From assembly GCA_037893245.1 (NCBI GenBank), contig JBAIAA010000022.1, positions 1,488,001-1,552,000 on the forward strand: a stretch of DNA of 64,000 nt, read 5' to 3'. This DNA comes from Crossaster papposus (Eukaryota > Echinodermata > Asteroidea > Velatida > Solasteridae). The translations under genes and the position numbers were made by a program. The notes beneath the pieces are model-generated. The model was not told the origin of the DNA, searched no databases, and worked only from the letters and a program-made list of their open reading frames with translations. Positions 38,185 through 50,700 of the stretch are shown one piece after another. Every line of letters starts with the position of its first letter. Position 1 is the first letter of the stretch.

Positions 38185-39847
38185 AAACGTTCACGTGTCA
38201 ACAAACCCAAGGCAATGGCATCATCAGATACATAAAATGACTGGGCTGAATCATCAAAAGAAACTCCTCCTTCCTGGTGCTTCCTCATCGGACATAGCAA
38301 ATGAAATTAACCAAAACTTCATCGCCGTAGCGAAAGATATCCCTAAATTAGACCTTACTAATTTACCTGCTTATTTGCCTGCTGAATCCATAGTTCCTAT
38401 TATTACCCCTCGGGACGTCTTTAATAAACTAAGAAAAATCAATGTTAACAAGAGTGGAGGACCTGACCACATTCCACCGCGTCTGGTGAAAGAATTTGCA
38501 TTTGAATTGTCATTCCCATTGAGTGATATTTTTAATTGTTCTTTACAGGAGGGAATTGTACCTAATATCTGGAAAATGGCGTTTGTTGTCCCCATACCTA
38601 AGACTAACCCTCCTAGAATGGATAACTTACGTCCAATTGCACTAACGTGTATTTTTGCTAAAATATTTGAAGATTTTGTTACGGATTGGATAATGAAAGA
38701 CATTGGCATTTTTATTGACAAACAACAATTTGGCTCACTTAAAGGTTCATCAACATCTCATTATCTAGTTAATCTTTTGAATACTACCTATAGTGCTACC
38801 GATAACTCAAACAATTCCGCAGTCCTAGTTGCTACGGATTTCAGTAAGGCTTTCGATAGAGTGGATCATCAGATTGTAATTCAAAAGTTCATTCAACTTG
38901 GTGTCAGATCCTCTATAGTGCCATGGATTGCCAGTTTTCTGTCATCCCGTTTACAGTCAGTTCGCTATAATGGTGTTTTATCTAATTGGGAAATTGTAGA
39001 TGCAGGTGTCCCACAAGGCACCAAAATTGGACCTATTGCTTTTCTGGTTATGATTAATGATTTTGTCACCAACTCCCCTGAGATTTTGCATTACAAGTAT
39101 GTTGACGATATGACTCTTTGTCAAACGTTTAAGAATCCTGATCAAACCATAATCATGCAAAATGAGTTAGATTGTCTTCATCAGTGGGCTACAGCTAATA
39201 ATATGAAACTTAATCCATCCAAGTGTCAATCTATTAATATTTGTTTTAAGCGCTCTCCACCTGTAGCACCTACATTTACAATTAATGGTTCGTTAATTAA
39301 TCAAACTGATTGTCTAAAACTTCTTGGTGTTCATGTGCAAAGTAACCTTAAATGGGACACCCAACTTGACCAGATGTGCAAATCATTTAATCGGAAGCTA
39401 TTTTTCCTTCGTCAACTTAAGCGTTGTTGTACTCCTATTAAAGACTTGATAATGATATATACCATGTATATTAGGCCTACAATCGAATATGCTTGTCCAG
39501 TTTGGTTCTCAAGCCTCAGTAAATCCCAATTGGAATGTTTGGAGAAACTACAGCGTAAAGCCTTGCGCATTATTTTAACAAAGGACTTTTGCAGTACTAA
39601 GTCCTTCAGTGATATATATTCTCAATTTGGTATGTCACCGGTTTCTGTTAGACTTCAACAACTATTTGGTAAATTTGGCCAATCATTGATCACTTCAAAC
39701 AAATATAGAGACTGGCTCCCACCCAAAAGAAACAATAACCTCAGAAATACAAACCAACTTTGCTCAATCAAGTGTAGAACCAACAGGTACAAAAACAGTC
39801 CAATCCCGTCCTTGACTACTCTTCTCAATACATGTACTGAGTTGTAG
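38185..39847 (+). pseudogene. LINE reverse transcriptase, truncated, fused in frame to C1q
   Basis: About 553 residues in the same frame as the upstream collagen part, giving one uninterrupted frame of 745 codons from ATG 37607. RT motifs in order: KSGGPDHIPPRLVKE, LRPIALTCIFAKIFE, VATDFSKAFDRVDHQIV, GVPQGTKIGPIAFLVMINDF, the catalytic KYVDDMTLC (39098-39109), KLLGVHVQSNLKWDTQ and TMYIRPTIEYACPVWFSSL. The endonuclease is absent. Style matches the Jockey/CR1/L2 group. The RT itself has no internal stop, so the insertion is fairly young. Confidence 0.88.
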
Positions 39848-40246
39848 TTACACACCTGCATGTTTGTTTTTTTAATGGAGCTGGCCCCCTTGCCTTTTAG
39901 TATTTATGCAATTTATATGTTCATACTACATGTACATATTGTTTAATTACAATGAATCTTGTTTTTACCAACAATGTCTGGTGTGCTTGGACACAGGGTT
40001 CGGGGAGCCAAGAATCGTGTTCGGTGTAGCCGAGTGTTTTCTATAATGTGTAATTCATATTATTTAATTCATATTTTAATTACATACTTGTATATTGTTT
40101 TTATCAACTATATATTTTAATGAATTGTTGTAAAAGTTTATATTTTCGTGATTCTTTTATTTGAATGTAATTTTAAACATAATTCAGCTCTAGAGCTGTG
40201 ACGTTTGAATTTTCAATAAACCAATAATAATAATAATAATAATAAT
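38185..40246 (+). mobile_element. 5'-truncated LINE inside the C1q exon, copy B only
   Basis: It starts within the linker upstream of RT, has a 3' UTR of about 400 bp and ends in (TAA)n. Copy A shows the empty site GTGTAC/TGTGCC. No normal target duplication is visible, but the first bases repeat 12 nt of upstream host sequence (ACGTTCACGTGT at 38171-38182 and 38187-38198). Confidence 0.92.
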
Positions 40247-40506
40247 ACTGTGCCGGGCACCTACGTGTTTACGTTTTCTGTGAACAAAGATTCTTCCAGC
40301 CTCAGCCTGTACGTTCATCTCCGGAAGAACGACGACTATGTTGTCACTGGCCTTAGCAATGATCCAAGTCACCATGAGCAGGTGTCTGGGAGCGCGGTGC
40401 TGGTTCTGCAGCGAGGAGACACGGTGGGGCTTACCATGTACGGTATGGCGTATAGTGCTTCCACCTATCACTACACCTCATTCAGTGGCTTCCTCCTTTA
40501 CCCCGA

Positions 40507-40515
40507 ATAAATAAT
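40507..40515 (+). terminator. Poly(A) signal of C1q copy B
   Basis: AATAAATAA overlaps the stop as in copy A. Confidence 0.45.
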
Positions 40516-40859
40516 AAATAATTGCTAAAACAGTAGTCGTATTAAAAAGAAATAATATTCAATGTCATAATAATAATTAATATTTGTTAAGCATCTTAGT
40601 CTTCATAAAAAGTTTCAAAACACCTTACCAACCGACATAAAAACTACATGAAAAACAATTTAATCAAAAGTAATATTTGTATAGAACTTGTTTTATAGGT
40701 TGCGTATGTTTTTATTCCACACTCGACACTTGTCGCAATAGCTAAAATACATTTGGTGTTTAATTCTAAACCTTGTTTCAATACGATTTAATGCAGTTAA
40801 TTAGTTGTACAATGTACTATCGACGTACTAATAAATATCTTACTTATTTGAAAGAAAAC

Positions 40860-41140
40860 AAATGATTCTAGGCATCCAGCAAAATGATTACGGTAGATAT
40901 CGTGTAATTGTTCAGAATTGTTTAAACAAATTCACAATCGCCCGCTGGCGAATGCGACAAAACATAATAATAACTGCCCGACTTTGGTTGAAAAAGAATG
41001 CCGTTTTTCTTGCTTTTCTCGGCATCCATGATTGTAAAACTTCGGACAGGTCAGTTAAACGATATTTACTATAAAATACAACCGAACCCCCCAAATCCAC
41101 CCATTCATAATAATTTAAGCAATTACCAATGGTGTATCCT
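40860..41140 (+). repeat. Left arm of the long inverted repeat, copy B
   Basis: Copy-B equivalent of 3313-3593. It pairs with 52085-52348. Confidence 0.7.
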
Positions 41141-41599
41141 AGTCCTTTAAATGTTCATACATGTCCGCCATATAAACATATCGTTACTGAATAAACATAT
41201 TTACCCATTCTATATTGTTTCAAATGTTTTTTTTAAATATACAATTTACTGTTTTTAATATTCATTTTTAATAAAATGTTCAGATATACTGATACCAGTG
41301 CAGCGTAACTGGAGGTCCAAGGTTCAAACCCAGCTAAAGTCAATGTATGAATACAAAATAGAATATTTTGTTTCAATTCCCAATTTGTAAGCATTTAATA
41401 GCATCTGTATAAATACAAAAGTAAGGTAGAATATTAGCATTTGCTCTATTTGGTATAAATTAAGTGGCTATACTGTACGTGCACATGATAAACTCTATTG
41501 TTTATAAACCATTCGGCTGTGCAATTAACTGCAAGTATAAAGCGTTTGATACTTTGTTAGTTAGCAATTCTAGGATTCCTAGGATATTAAGTATGAGCA

Positions 41600-41837
41600 T
41601 CATGACCTCTCAGTTTTCACTTCACTCGAAACTTCTCTCTCGGCATGTCCTAGTCCCACTCTCCCTTCAGTATCATGTTAGCTGCCATGTGGCTGATCTC
41701 ATCCGAGCACCTGACCCCGACCCCGTTACCGCCAACGAGCACGCCAAGCCCAGGGCCGACCATGTCGCAGTAGAGTAGCCGCGTAGGTGTAGTGGTAGTC
41801 ACGCAAGTATCGGTGTGAATGGAAAGTGGCTTCAGAT
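41600..41837 (-). pseudogene. Oxidoreductase exon 5, copy B (stop and deletion)
   Basis: 238 nt against 245 in copy A. A premature TAG lies at 41650-41652, with a 7-bp loss downstream of it. Glu-Val and Ala-Lys in the GGNEVGAKSSDEI box are changed to GGNGVGVRCSDEI, in the flavin-contact region. Confidence 0.75.
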
Positions 41838-42467
41838 CTGCAACGGTAATAAAAAGTGTTGCATCTTTTTCGGTTTAATATCCAGAGGCAATCTCGGCAA
41901 CTTGATGAAAGTGCGACGAAAACATAGGACGAACATTTGTGACGCGGTATGTCAAAATCAGGCATTTTGGGGCAATAAGTCAATTTTGAGTTTCTGCAAT
42001 ATTAGTAAAATGCACCCCTTGCTCTTTTAAATGCCACCTTGCGTTTTTTGTATTGAATATTCCAAAGTAAAGATATACAGTTTTGAAATCACATTGTCTG
42101 AAATGTAAAAAATGAGAAAGAGACCTTTCAAGTTGGAGTTTTGTATTACACAAAATGCTTTGTCAATGAAGTTTTAATTGAAACTTTTACATAACAGTTG
42201 AAACATATTAATAGCACCACAAAAAAATGTAAATTCCCCAAATCACTGAAAATCACCCCACATTATTTTGTAGCTGTTTCTCCTTTCGTAGCACAGCCCA
42301 ATTCCGCCTGGTTTTGACATACCATGTCACATTTTTGAATGGATGCTTCGTTCTATTTCAATATGCTGCACTTCACTGGATATACTTGTAACAAATTTCT
42401 GATTGACTTTTGTTTTATCCCACCGTTTTGTAAAACCTGCCGATAGTAATTATTGACTAGTTTTGTG

Positions 42468-42640
42468 GTGACGGCGCTCAATATAACGGGGCACTACGAT
42501 TCCTCGCATTAAATTACACCTACGACGCGCCAATGTGTTTTGTGAAAAAGCTCACAGGACGTGTCGCAGCTGCCTTGCGGCGAAATGGCTGCATCAAGCT
42601 GTATACTCCCCACAGAGCCGAGATGGTATTTGGAATGTTT
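42468..42640 (+). repeat. SINE tail fragment with extra 75 bp, copy B
   Basis: Copy A joins directly between two TTTTGTG direct repeats that flank this 75-bp piece (GTGACGGCGCTCAATATAAC...). Copy A most likely lost it by recombination between the 7-bp repeats. Confidence 0.6.
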
Positions 42641-42781
42641 CGTGTGCACAATGAGCAGGGGTAATAATATTGTAGTGACACGCACCAGTATTGTTGGATA
42701 CGTGCGCTTTACAAATATTTTTATTGTTATCTATAGTTTTTAAACAGTAATAAGATCGATGGAGTCCCGCGGATCACCTAC

Positions 42782-42925
42782 CAGGAATTATGCCTTGTAG
42801 GCACTGCAGGAGTCTATCAGACGTTGGTTGATCACCGTGACCAAAGTACCAGGCCTTCATTTGCTCCTTAGTTGTCATATCTTTCTCACCCACTTTACCG
42901 TGACCTATTTTCAGGTACCACTTGC
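42782..42925 (-). pseudogene. Oxidoreductase exon 4, unit B1
   Basis: Open, 144 nt, in phase. The first codon is GGC and not GGT, which is silent. Confidence 0.72.
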
Positions 42926-43084
42926 CTACAACACATTTGGGGAAAGAAAACAAAATTTAGCTACATGTATTCAATAGGAATAGTATGGTGGTTTCATTGG
43001 GACTAACAAATGATCAGCGCGGACGCCAAGCACAAGTTCTCCTCTCGCTTGGTTGCAGCAAGTGAGTTAGGGGAGACTTGGGTT

Positions 43085-43215
43085 TGAGTCACCAAACATT
43101 GAGTCTGAGTCAGAGTCCCAGTCACCACTGTCGAGTCTTGAGTGCGAGTCCTGAATCAAAAAGGTAGAGTCCGAGTCTGAGTCATAAGTCAAATGGTTGG
43201 GTCTGAGCAATATTT
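43085..43215 (+). repeat. GAGTCT-rich tract, unit B1
   Basis: Same degenerate microsatellite as 5448-5575. Confidence 0.55.
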
Positions 43216-43646
43216 ATTGGTATTTGCCAGAGATTCAGTAAGAATTTAAAATCCAAATTCAGTAAGAATCAAAGCTCTTTATTACTAAAATTGGAAATTC
43301 ATAGCTATTTTCCCATTCATAGCTATTTTATAGCTATTCCTATTTTGCAATCTATAGGTTGGTTGCGCACAAACATTACCGTTGTGATTTTGAATTTACA
43401 AGGCGGGATTCAGACATATACAAGTCATGCATATCATTTGCATATCTCAGGAAGGAATCTCAGGAGGTACGCAAGATTCGCTGCTCGTTGTAATACTGGA
43501 CACCATTTGAAGTCTAGGAACCAGACTAGGCTAGACATGGGAGGAGTGTTTTTACTCATAAATATGTCAAAATCCAGCTAGATTATCTAATGGCCTGTTC
43601 TCTTAATGATTACATTCATTAGTCACATATACAAGGTAATATTCAC

Positions 43647-44098
43647 CATTTGGGTACGGAATCGGTGGCAAAATGTAGCAGTCTTGTCCCAAGTCCGTTT
43701 CTCCCTCATGGACGTCTAAGGAAGGCATGCCCTGGAGCCTGTCCCTGTCATCTTCTATCAACTACAGAAGCACCACGACTTGAGGCTTGGTCGTTATATC
43801 AAGTTGCAACCCAGCGGGTAGTAGGTCTCCCACAGCAGTTGAGGCCCCAGTGCGGAGCAAGACTTTCTTAGCATTGATGGTCCTGTCGGCTTCGGTGGCT
43901 AGTGTAAATACGATGTGATAGATCGTCAACGAGGTCGTCCAATATTCTGCATCCTTGGCGCTGAGCCAAGGTCTGCTGGGCAAAAAGGAGCTTCTGCGGG
44001 CTCAGATGATGACACTGATCCCTGTCTGGTTGGCACCATCGAGTAGCTTACGGCCGAGGGAACCATCGTGTGCAGTCAGCCACAACACCCCAACGTCC
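43647..44098 (-). pseudogene. Oxidoreductase exon 3, unit B1
   Basis: 452 nt. It has PPIPYPNG without the extra Ala codon of copy A, which is the usual family form. It carries the same TAG in LL*LIEDD and the same frame breaks. The acceptor TTTTTAAAG is weaker than TTTTTACAG of copy A. Confidence 0.7.
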
Positions 44099-44220
44099 CT
44101 TTAAAAATGTATCCCTACAGAGAAAATGATAGGTAACCAACTATTTAAGGTGTCATGTGATTAATGGCTGTTGACCGGTTCCCAGCCATTTTCCACTCGA
44201 TAATAATAGCAAGTACTTAG

Positions 44221-44459
44221 TGAAATATTCCAAATACCATCTCAGCTCCCGGGGGAGCATACAGCTCGATGCTGCCATTTCGGCGCAAAGAAGCTATTCC
44301 AATGACCATCTCTGCCCTCACAGGTACCCATTTACGCCTGGGTGGGGAGAAGCAGAGGCACACGCACAACCCCAGGTTGGACTCGAACCCACAACCTGCA
44401 GAATTACCAGCAGACCACAAATGAAATGCTCCCGGCCACGATGCCACTCCACAGCCCTA
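44221..44459 (-). repeat. tRNA-derived SINE, unit B1
   Basis: Same SINE as 6594-6831, with B box GGTTCGAGTCC on the minus strand. Confidence 0.75.
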
Positions 44460-44506
44460 AATAAGTGGTCTTCTACAATTGAAAACTTTGATATGAGAGT
44501 TTTTTT

Positions 44507-46459
44507 TACGGAGCTCTGGAAGTGCCATCCGACTTGTTTACATCCTGACATATTTTATCTCAGGATGACGACATAATAGAGGCAAAATGACGACATCCTT
44601 TAATATTTGTTCGCGTAATAGCGACATCCTGAGATAATATATCGCGAGATGACGACATGCTGAAAGTAGGATGACGACATCCCGAGATAACATATCGCGG
44701 GATGACGACATGCTAAAAGTAGGATGACGACATCCCGAGATAATATATCGCGGGATGACGACATCCTGAGATAATATATCGCGGGATGACGACATGTTGA
44801 AAATAGGATGACGACATCCTGAGATAATATATCGCGGGATGACGACATGTTGAAAGTAGGATGACGACATCCTGAGATAATATATCGCGGGATGACGACA
44901 TCCTGAGAGTAGGATGACGACATCCTGAGATAATATATCGCGGGATGACGACATGCTGAGAGTAGGATGACGACATCCTGAGATAATATATCCCGGGATG
45001 ACAACATGCTGCTGAAACCATGTAGGATCCTGATTAGATCAGCAATACGAAAGCTTCAAGGGACCATCTGCGTTTCCGCGTTTCAGAATGAAAAACCATG
45101 TAAAGACGGAAACTTGGTGCAATGCTCGCAGTCAGCATACGATAGGCCGGGTAGCAGCGCGGCGAGTCTCTGCCTCGATTTTTGTCATACCCCTTGCGAG
45201 GTTTTATGTTAATGAGGCTTCCCTTTGAGGGGCGGAGTGGTTTGACAACAAATTTCAAAAATTATTTTGTCCCATTTATCACAGAAAATAAACACAACCA
45301 CACACATAATGTTGTTGTAAACATTATACTTTATTGATTTAAGCAAACAAAATCCGTATTACATGTGTCCTTTAATCAATCCGTATGGTAGGCTTTGTCT
45401 ATTTCCGTCACGCTTTTGCTTTGGCCTTGACGCTTTGACTTTGGTCGTGACAGTTGTGGACCACCGTAGTATTTCGTTAAAAGACGTCTTTTTGAGAGAT
45501 ATGATTTAATATCCTGGAAAGACGTCTTTCCAAGATACGATTATCATGGAAAGGCGTCTTTTTGTGATACGATTATCATAGAAAGGCGTCTTTCTGAGAT
45601 ACGATATTAGGAAAGATATATTTCCGAGATACGACATCACGGAAAGACATATTTTTATATCAGTATTCCGTCTTTTTGAGATAAATTATCTCAGAAACGC
45701 GGAAACGCGGATGGTCACTTTAAGCTTCCGTATTGCTGATCTAATCAGGATCCTACATAGTTTCAGCAGCATGTCGTCATCCCAGGATATATTATCCCAG
45801 GATGTCGTCATCCTACTTTCAACATGTCGTCATCCCGCGATATATTATCCCAGGATGTTGTCATCTTACTTTTAGCATGTCGTCATCCCGGGATATATTA
45901 TCCCAGGATGTCGTCATCCTACTTTCAACATGTCGTCATCCTGCGATATATTATCTCAGGATGTCGTCATGCTATTTTCAACATGTCGTCATCCTATTTT
46001 CAACATGTCGTCATCCCGCGATATATTATCTCAGGATGTCGTCATCCTACTTTCAACATGTCGTCATCCTGCGATATATTATCTCAGGATGTCGTCATCC
46101 TATTTTCAACATGTTGTCATCCCGCGATATATTATCTCAGGATGTCGTCATCCTACTTTCAACATGTTGTCATCCCGCGATATATTATCTCAGGATGTCG
46201 TCATCCTACTTTCAACATGTCGTCATCATGCGATATATTATTTCAGGATGTCGTCATCCTATTTTCAACATGTCGTCATCACGCGATATATTATCTCAGG
46301 ATGTCGTCATCCTACTTTCAGCATGTCATCATCATGCGATATATTATCTCACGATGTCGCCATTACGCGAACAAATATCAAAGGATATCAGGATGTCGTC
46401 CTGAGATAAAATATGTCAGGATGTAAACAAGTCGGATGGCACTTCCATATTTTTCCGTA
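44507..46459. mobile_element. Foldback element FB1, unit B1
   Basis: Uninterrupted version of the copy-A element. Left array about 44560-45000, centre 45010-45770, right array about 45773-46420. The right array is the longest seen here, so repeat number has grown. Confidence 0.8.
45773..46420 (+). repeat. 53-bp tandem array, right arm, unit B1
   Basis: About a dozen compound units with CATGTCGTCATCC and ATATATTATCTCAGGATG. It is stop-free in all three plus frames (frames of 159-200 codons overlap), which is a property of the unit. Confidence 0.85.
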
Positions 46460-46611
46460 TTTTTCAGATGAATAACATTTTTGACTAACAAATAGTCACT
46501 TTTCTCACTTCCAGAAACTTGTTTTAACCTCAAATTGATTCTGGACTTTTCAATGTTTCCTCTTTATAAAAAAAAAAAGAAGATAATCCTATCCCCATTT
46601 TTCCTCAAAAG

Positions 46612-47013
46612 TACGGAGCTCTGGAAGTGCCATCCGACTTGTTTACATCCTGACATATTTTATCTCAGGATGACGACATAATAAAGGTAAAATGACGACA
46701 TCCTTTGATATTTGTTCGCGTAATGGCGACATCCTGAGATAATGACATCCTGAGATAATATATCGCGTGATGACGACATGTTGAAAGTAGGATGACGACA
46801 TCCTGATAAGATATCGCGGGATGACGACATGTTGAAAGTATGATGACGACATCTTGAGATAATATATCGCTGGATGACGACATGCTGAAAGTGGGATGAC
46901 GACATCCTGAGATAATATCTCAGGATGTCGTCATTACGCGAACAAATATCAAAGGATGTCGTCATTTTGCCCTTATTATGTCGTCATCCCGCGATATCTT
47001 ATATCAAGATGTT
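46612..47013. mobile_element. Foldback element FB2, truncated at the tandem junction
   Basis: It keeps the CAAAAG left flank and the left arm, passes the centre near 46918 and stops inside the right arm at AAGATGTT, where the second 4.25-kb unit begins. Confidence 0.8.
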
Positions 47014-47028
47014 ATGCCTTGTTATTAC

Positions 47029-47172
47029 CAGGAATTATGCCTTGTAGGCACTGCAGGAGTCTATCTGACGTTGGTTGATCACCGTGACCAAAGTACCAGG
47101 CCTTCATTTGCTCCTTAGTTGTCATATCTTTCTCACCCACTTTACCGTGACCTATTTTCAGGTACCACTTAC
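47029..47172 (-). pseudogene. Oxidoreductase exon 4, unit B2
   Basis: Open, 144 nt. The downstream donor is changed by the junction to GTAATA but is still GT. Confidence 0.7.
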
Positions 47173-47329
47173 CTACAAAACATTTGGGGAAAGAAAACAA
47201 AATTTAGCTACATGTATTCAATAGGAATAGTATGGTGGTTTCATTGGGACTAACAAATGATCAGCGCGGACGCCAAGCACAAGTTCTCCTCTCGCTTGGT
47301 TGCAGCAAGTGAGTTAGGGGAGACTTGGG

Positions 47330-47460
47330 TTTGAGTCACCAAACATTGAGTCTGAGTCAGAGTCCCAGTCACCACTGTCGAGTCTTGAGTGCGAGTCCTG
47401 AATCAAACAGGTAGAGTCCGAGTCTGAGTCATAAGTCAAATGGTTGGGTCTGAGCAATAT
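47330..47460 (+). repeat. GAGTCT-rich tract, unit B2
   Basis: Third copy of the degenerate microsatellite. Confidence 0.55.
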
Positions 47461-47892
47461 TTATTGGTATTTGCCAGAGATTCAGTAAGAATTCAAAATC
47501 CAAATTCAGTAAGAATCAAATTTCTATATTACTAAAATTGGAAATTCATAGCTCTTTTCCCATTCATAGCTATTTTATAGCTATTCCTATTTTGCAATCT
47601 ATAGGTTGGTTGAGCACAAACATTACCGTTGTGACTTTGAATTTACAAGGCGGGATTCAGACCTATACACGTCATGCATATCATTTGCATATCTCAGGAG
47701 GGAATCTCAGGAGGTACGCAAGATTCGCTGCTCGTAATACTGGACACCATTTGAAGTCTAGGAACCAGACTAGGCTAGACATTGGAGGAGTGTGTTTACT
47801 CATAAAGATGTCAAAATCCAGCTGGATTATCTAATGGCCTGTTCTCTTAATGATTATACATTCATTAGTCACATATACATGGTAATATTTAC

Positions 47893-48347
47893 CGTTTGGG
47901 TACGCCGGAATCGGTGGCAAAATGTAGCAGTCTTGTCCCAAGTCCGTTTCTCCCTCATGAACGTCTAAGGAAGGCATGCCCTGGAGCCTGTCCCTGTCAT
48001 CTTCTATCAACTACAGAAGCACCACGACTTGAGGCTTGGCCGTTATATCAAGTTGCAACCCAGCGGGTAGTAGGTCTCCCACAGCAGTTGAGGCCCCAAT
48101 GCGGAGCAAGACTTTCTTAGCATTGATGGTCCTGTCGGCTTCGGTGGCTAGTGTAAATACGATGTGATAGATCGTCAACGAGGTCGTCCAATATTCTGCA
48201 TCCTTGGCGCTGAGCCAAGGTCTGCTGGGCAAAAAGGAGCTTCTGCGGGCTCAGATGATGACACTGATCCCTGTCTGGTTGGCACCATCGAGTAGCTTAC
48301 GGCCGAGGGAACCATCGTGTGCAGTCAGCCACAACACCCCAACGTCC
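47893..48347 (-). pseudogene. Oxidoreductase exon 3, unit B2
   Basis: 455 nt like copy A, including the extra Ala codon in PPIPAYPNG and acceptor TTTTTACAG. It carries the same in-frame TAG and frame breaks. It is closer to copy A here than to unit B1. Confidence 0.7.
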
Positions 48348-48469
48348 CTGTAAAAATGTATCCCTACAGAGAAAATGATAGGTAACCAACTATTTAAGGT
48401 GTCATGTGATTAATGGCTGTTGACCGGTTCCCAGCCATTTTCCACTCGATAATAAAAGCAAGTACTTAG

Positions 48470-48708
48470 TGAAATATTCCAAATACCATCTCAGCTCCCG
48501 GGGGAGCATACAGCTCGATGCTGCCATTTCAGCGCAAAGAAGCTATTCCAATGACCATCTCTGCCCTCACAGGTACCCATTTACGCCTGGGTGGGGAGAA
48601 GCAGAGGCACACGCACAACCCCAGGTTGGACTCGAACCCACAACCTGCAGAATTACCAGCAGACCACAAATGAAATGCTCCCGGCCACGATGCCACTCCA
48701 CAGCCCTA
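48470..48708 (-). repeat. tRNA-derived SINE, unit B2
   Basis: Third copy of the SINE, same boundaries. Confidence 0.75.
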
Positions 48709-48754
48709 AATAAGTGGTCTTCTACAATTGAAAACTTTGATATGAGAGTTTTTT

Positions 48755-50548
48755 TACGGAGCTCTGGAAGTGCCATCCGACTTGTTTACATCCTGACATA
48801 TTTTATCCCAGGATGACGACATAATAGAGGCAAAATGACGACATCCTTTAATATTTGTTCGCGTAATAGCGACATCCTGAGATAATATATCGCGAGATGA
48901 CGACATGCTGAAAGTAGGATGACGACATGCCGAGATAACATATCGCGGGATGACGACATGCTAAAAGTAGGATGACGACATCCCGAGATAATATATCGCG
49001 GGATGACGACATCCTGAGATAATATATCGCGGGATGACGACATGTTGAAAATAGGATGACGACATCCTGAGATAATATATCGCGGTATGACGACATGTTG
49101 AAAGTAGGATGACGACATCCTGAGATAATATATCGCGGGATGACGACATCCTGAGAGTAGGATGACGACATCCTGAGATAATATATCGCTGGATGACGAC
49201 ATGCTGAGAGTAGGATGACGACATCCTGAGATAATATATCCCGGGATGACAACATGCTGCTGAAACCATGTAGGATCCTGATTAGATCAGCAATACGAAA
49301 GCTTAAAGGGACCATCTGCGTTTCCGCGTTTCAGAATGAAAAACCATGTAAAGACGGACACTTGGTGCAATGCTCGCAGTCAGCATACGATAGGCCGGGT
49401 AGCAGCGCGGCGAGTCTCTGCCTCGATTTTTGTCATACCCCTTGCGAGGTTTTATGTTAATGAGGCTTCCCTTTGAAGGGCGGAGTGGTTTGACAACAAA
49501 TTTCAAAAATTATTTTGTCCCATTTATCACAGAAAATAAACACAACCACACACATAATGTTGTTGTAAACATTATACTTTATTGATTTAAGCAAACAAAA
49601 TCTGTATTACATGTTTACTTTAATCAATCCGTATGGTAGGCTTTGTCTATTTCCGTGACGCTTTTGCTTTGGCCTTGACGCTTTGACTTTGGTCGTGACA
49701 GTTGTGGACCACCGTAGTATTTCGTTAAAAGACGTCTTCTTGAGAGATATGATTTATTATCCTGGAAAGACGTCTTTCCAAGATACGATTATCATGGAAA
49801 GGCGTCTTTTTGTGATACGATTATCATAGAAAGACGTCTTTCTGAGATACGATATTAGGAAAGATATATTTCCGAGATACGACATCACGGAAAGACATAT
49901 TTTTATATCAGTATTCCGTCTTTTTGAGATAAATTATCTCAGAAACGCGGAAACGCGGATGGTCACTTTAAGCTTCCGTATTGCTGATCTAATCAGGATC
50001 CTACATAGTTTCAGCAGCATGTCGTCATCCCAGGATATATTATCCCAGGATGTCGTCATCCTACTTTCAACATGTCGTCATCCCGCGATATATTATCCCA
50101 GGATGTTGTCATCCTACTTTTAGCATGTCGTCATCCCGGGATATATTATCCCAGGATGTCGTCATCCTACTTTCAACATGTCGTCATCCTGCGATATATT
50201 ATCTCAGGATGTCGTCATGCTATTTTCAACATGTCGTCATCCTATTTTCAACATGTCGTCATCCCGCGATATATTATCTCAGGATGTCGTCATCCTACTT
50301 TCAGCATGTCGTCATCATGCGATATATTATTTCAGGATGTCGTCATCCTATTTTCAACATGTTGTCATCCCGCGATATATTATCTCAGGATGTCGTCATC
50401 CTACTTTCATCATGTCGTCATCATGCGATATATTATCTCAGGATGTCGCCATTACGCGAACAAATATCAAAGGATATCAGGATGTCGTCCTGAGATAAAA
50501 TATGTCAGGATGTAAACAAGTCGGATGGCACTTCCATATTTTTCCGTA
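48755..50548. mobile_element. Foldback element FB1, unit B2
   Basis: Complete, with a right array shorter than in unit B1 (about 50021-50500). The central region 49250-50010 is almost the same as in the other two copies. Confidence 0.8.
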
Positions 50549-50700
50549 TTTTTCAGATGAATAACATTTTTGACTAACAAATAGTCACTTTTCTCACTTC
50601 CAGAAACTTGTTTTAACCTCAAATTGATTCTGGACTTTTCAATGTTTCCTCTTTATAAAAAAAAAAAGAAGATAATCCTATCCCCATTTTTCCTCAAAAG

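Larger units (their letters stand above)
37607..40510 (+). pseudogene. C1q/collagen gene copy B, split by a LINE
   Basis: The start, signal peptide, CPMCC cluster and collagen region match copy A. The C1q domain breaks after GTGTFTCT at 38184. The remaining part of the domain resumes at 40247 and runs to TAA at 40508-40510, followed by AATAAA. The two ends differ from copy A by several substitutions (R for Q before ACPMCC, loss of two residues after the collagen, a SSSLSLYVH insertion). The LINE makes the product unable to form a complete C1q head. Upstream exons and splice sites are intact, so it may still be transcribed. Confidence 0.9.

Noticed and set aside
45773..46420. Long overlapping frames of 147-200 codons rich in MSSSYFQHVV-type repeats
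   Set aside because: They arise from a stop-free 53-bp tandem repeat and exist in all three frames at once, inside foldback arms. No promoter, splice pattern or conserved domain supports protein coding.
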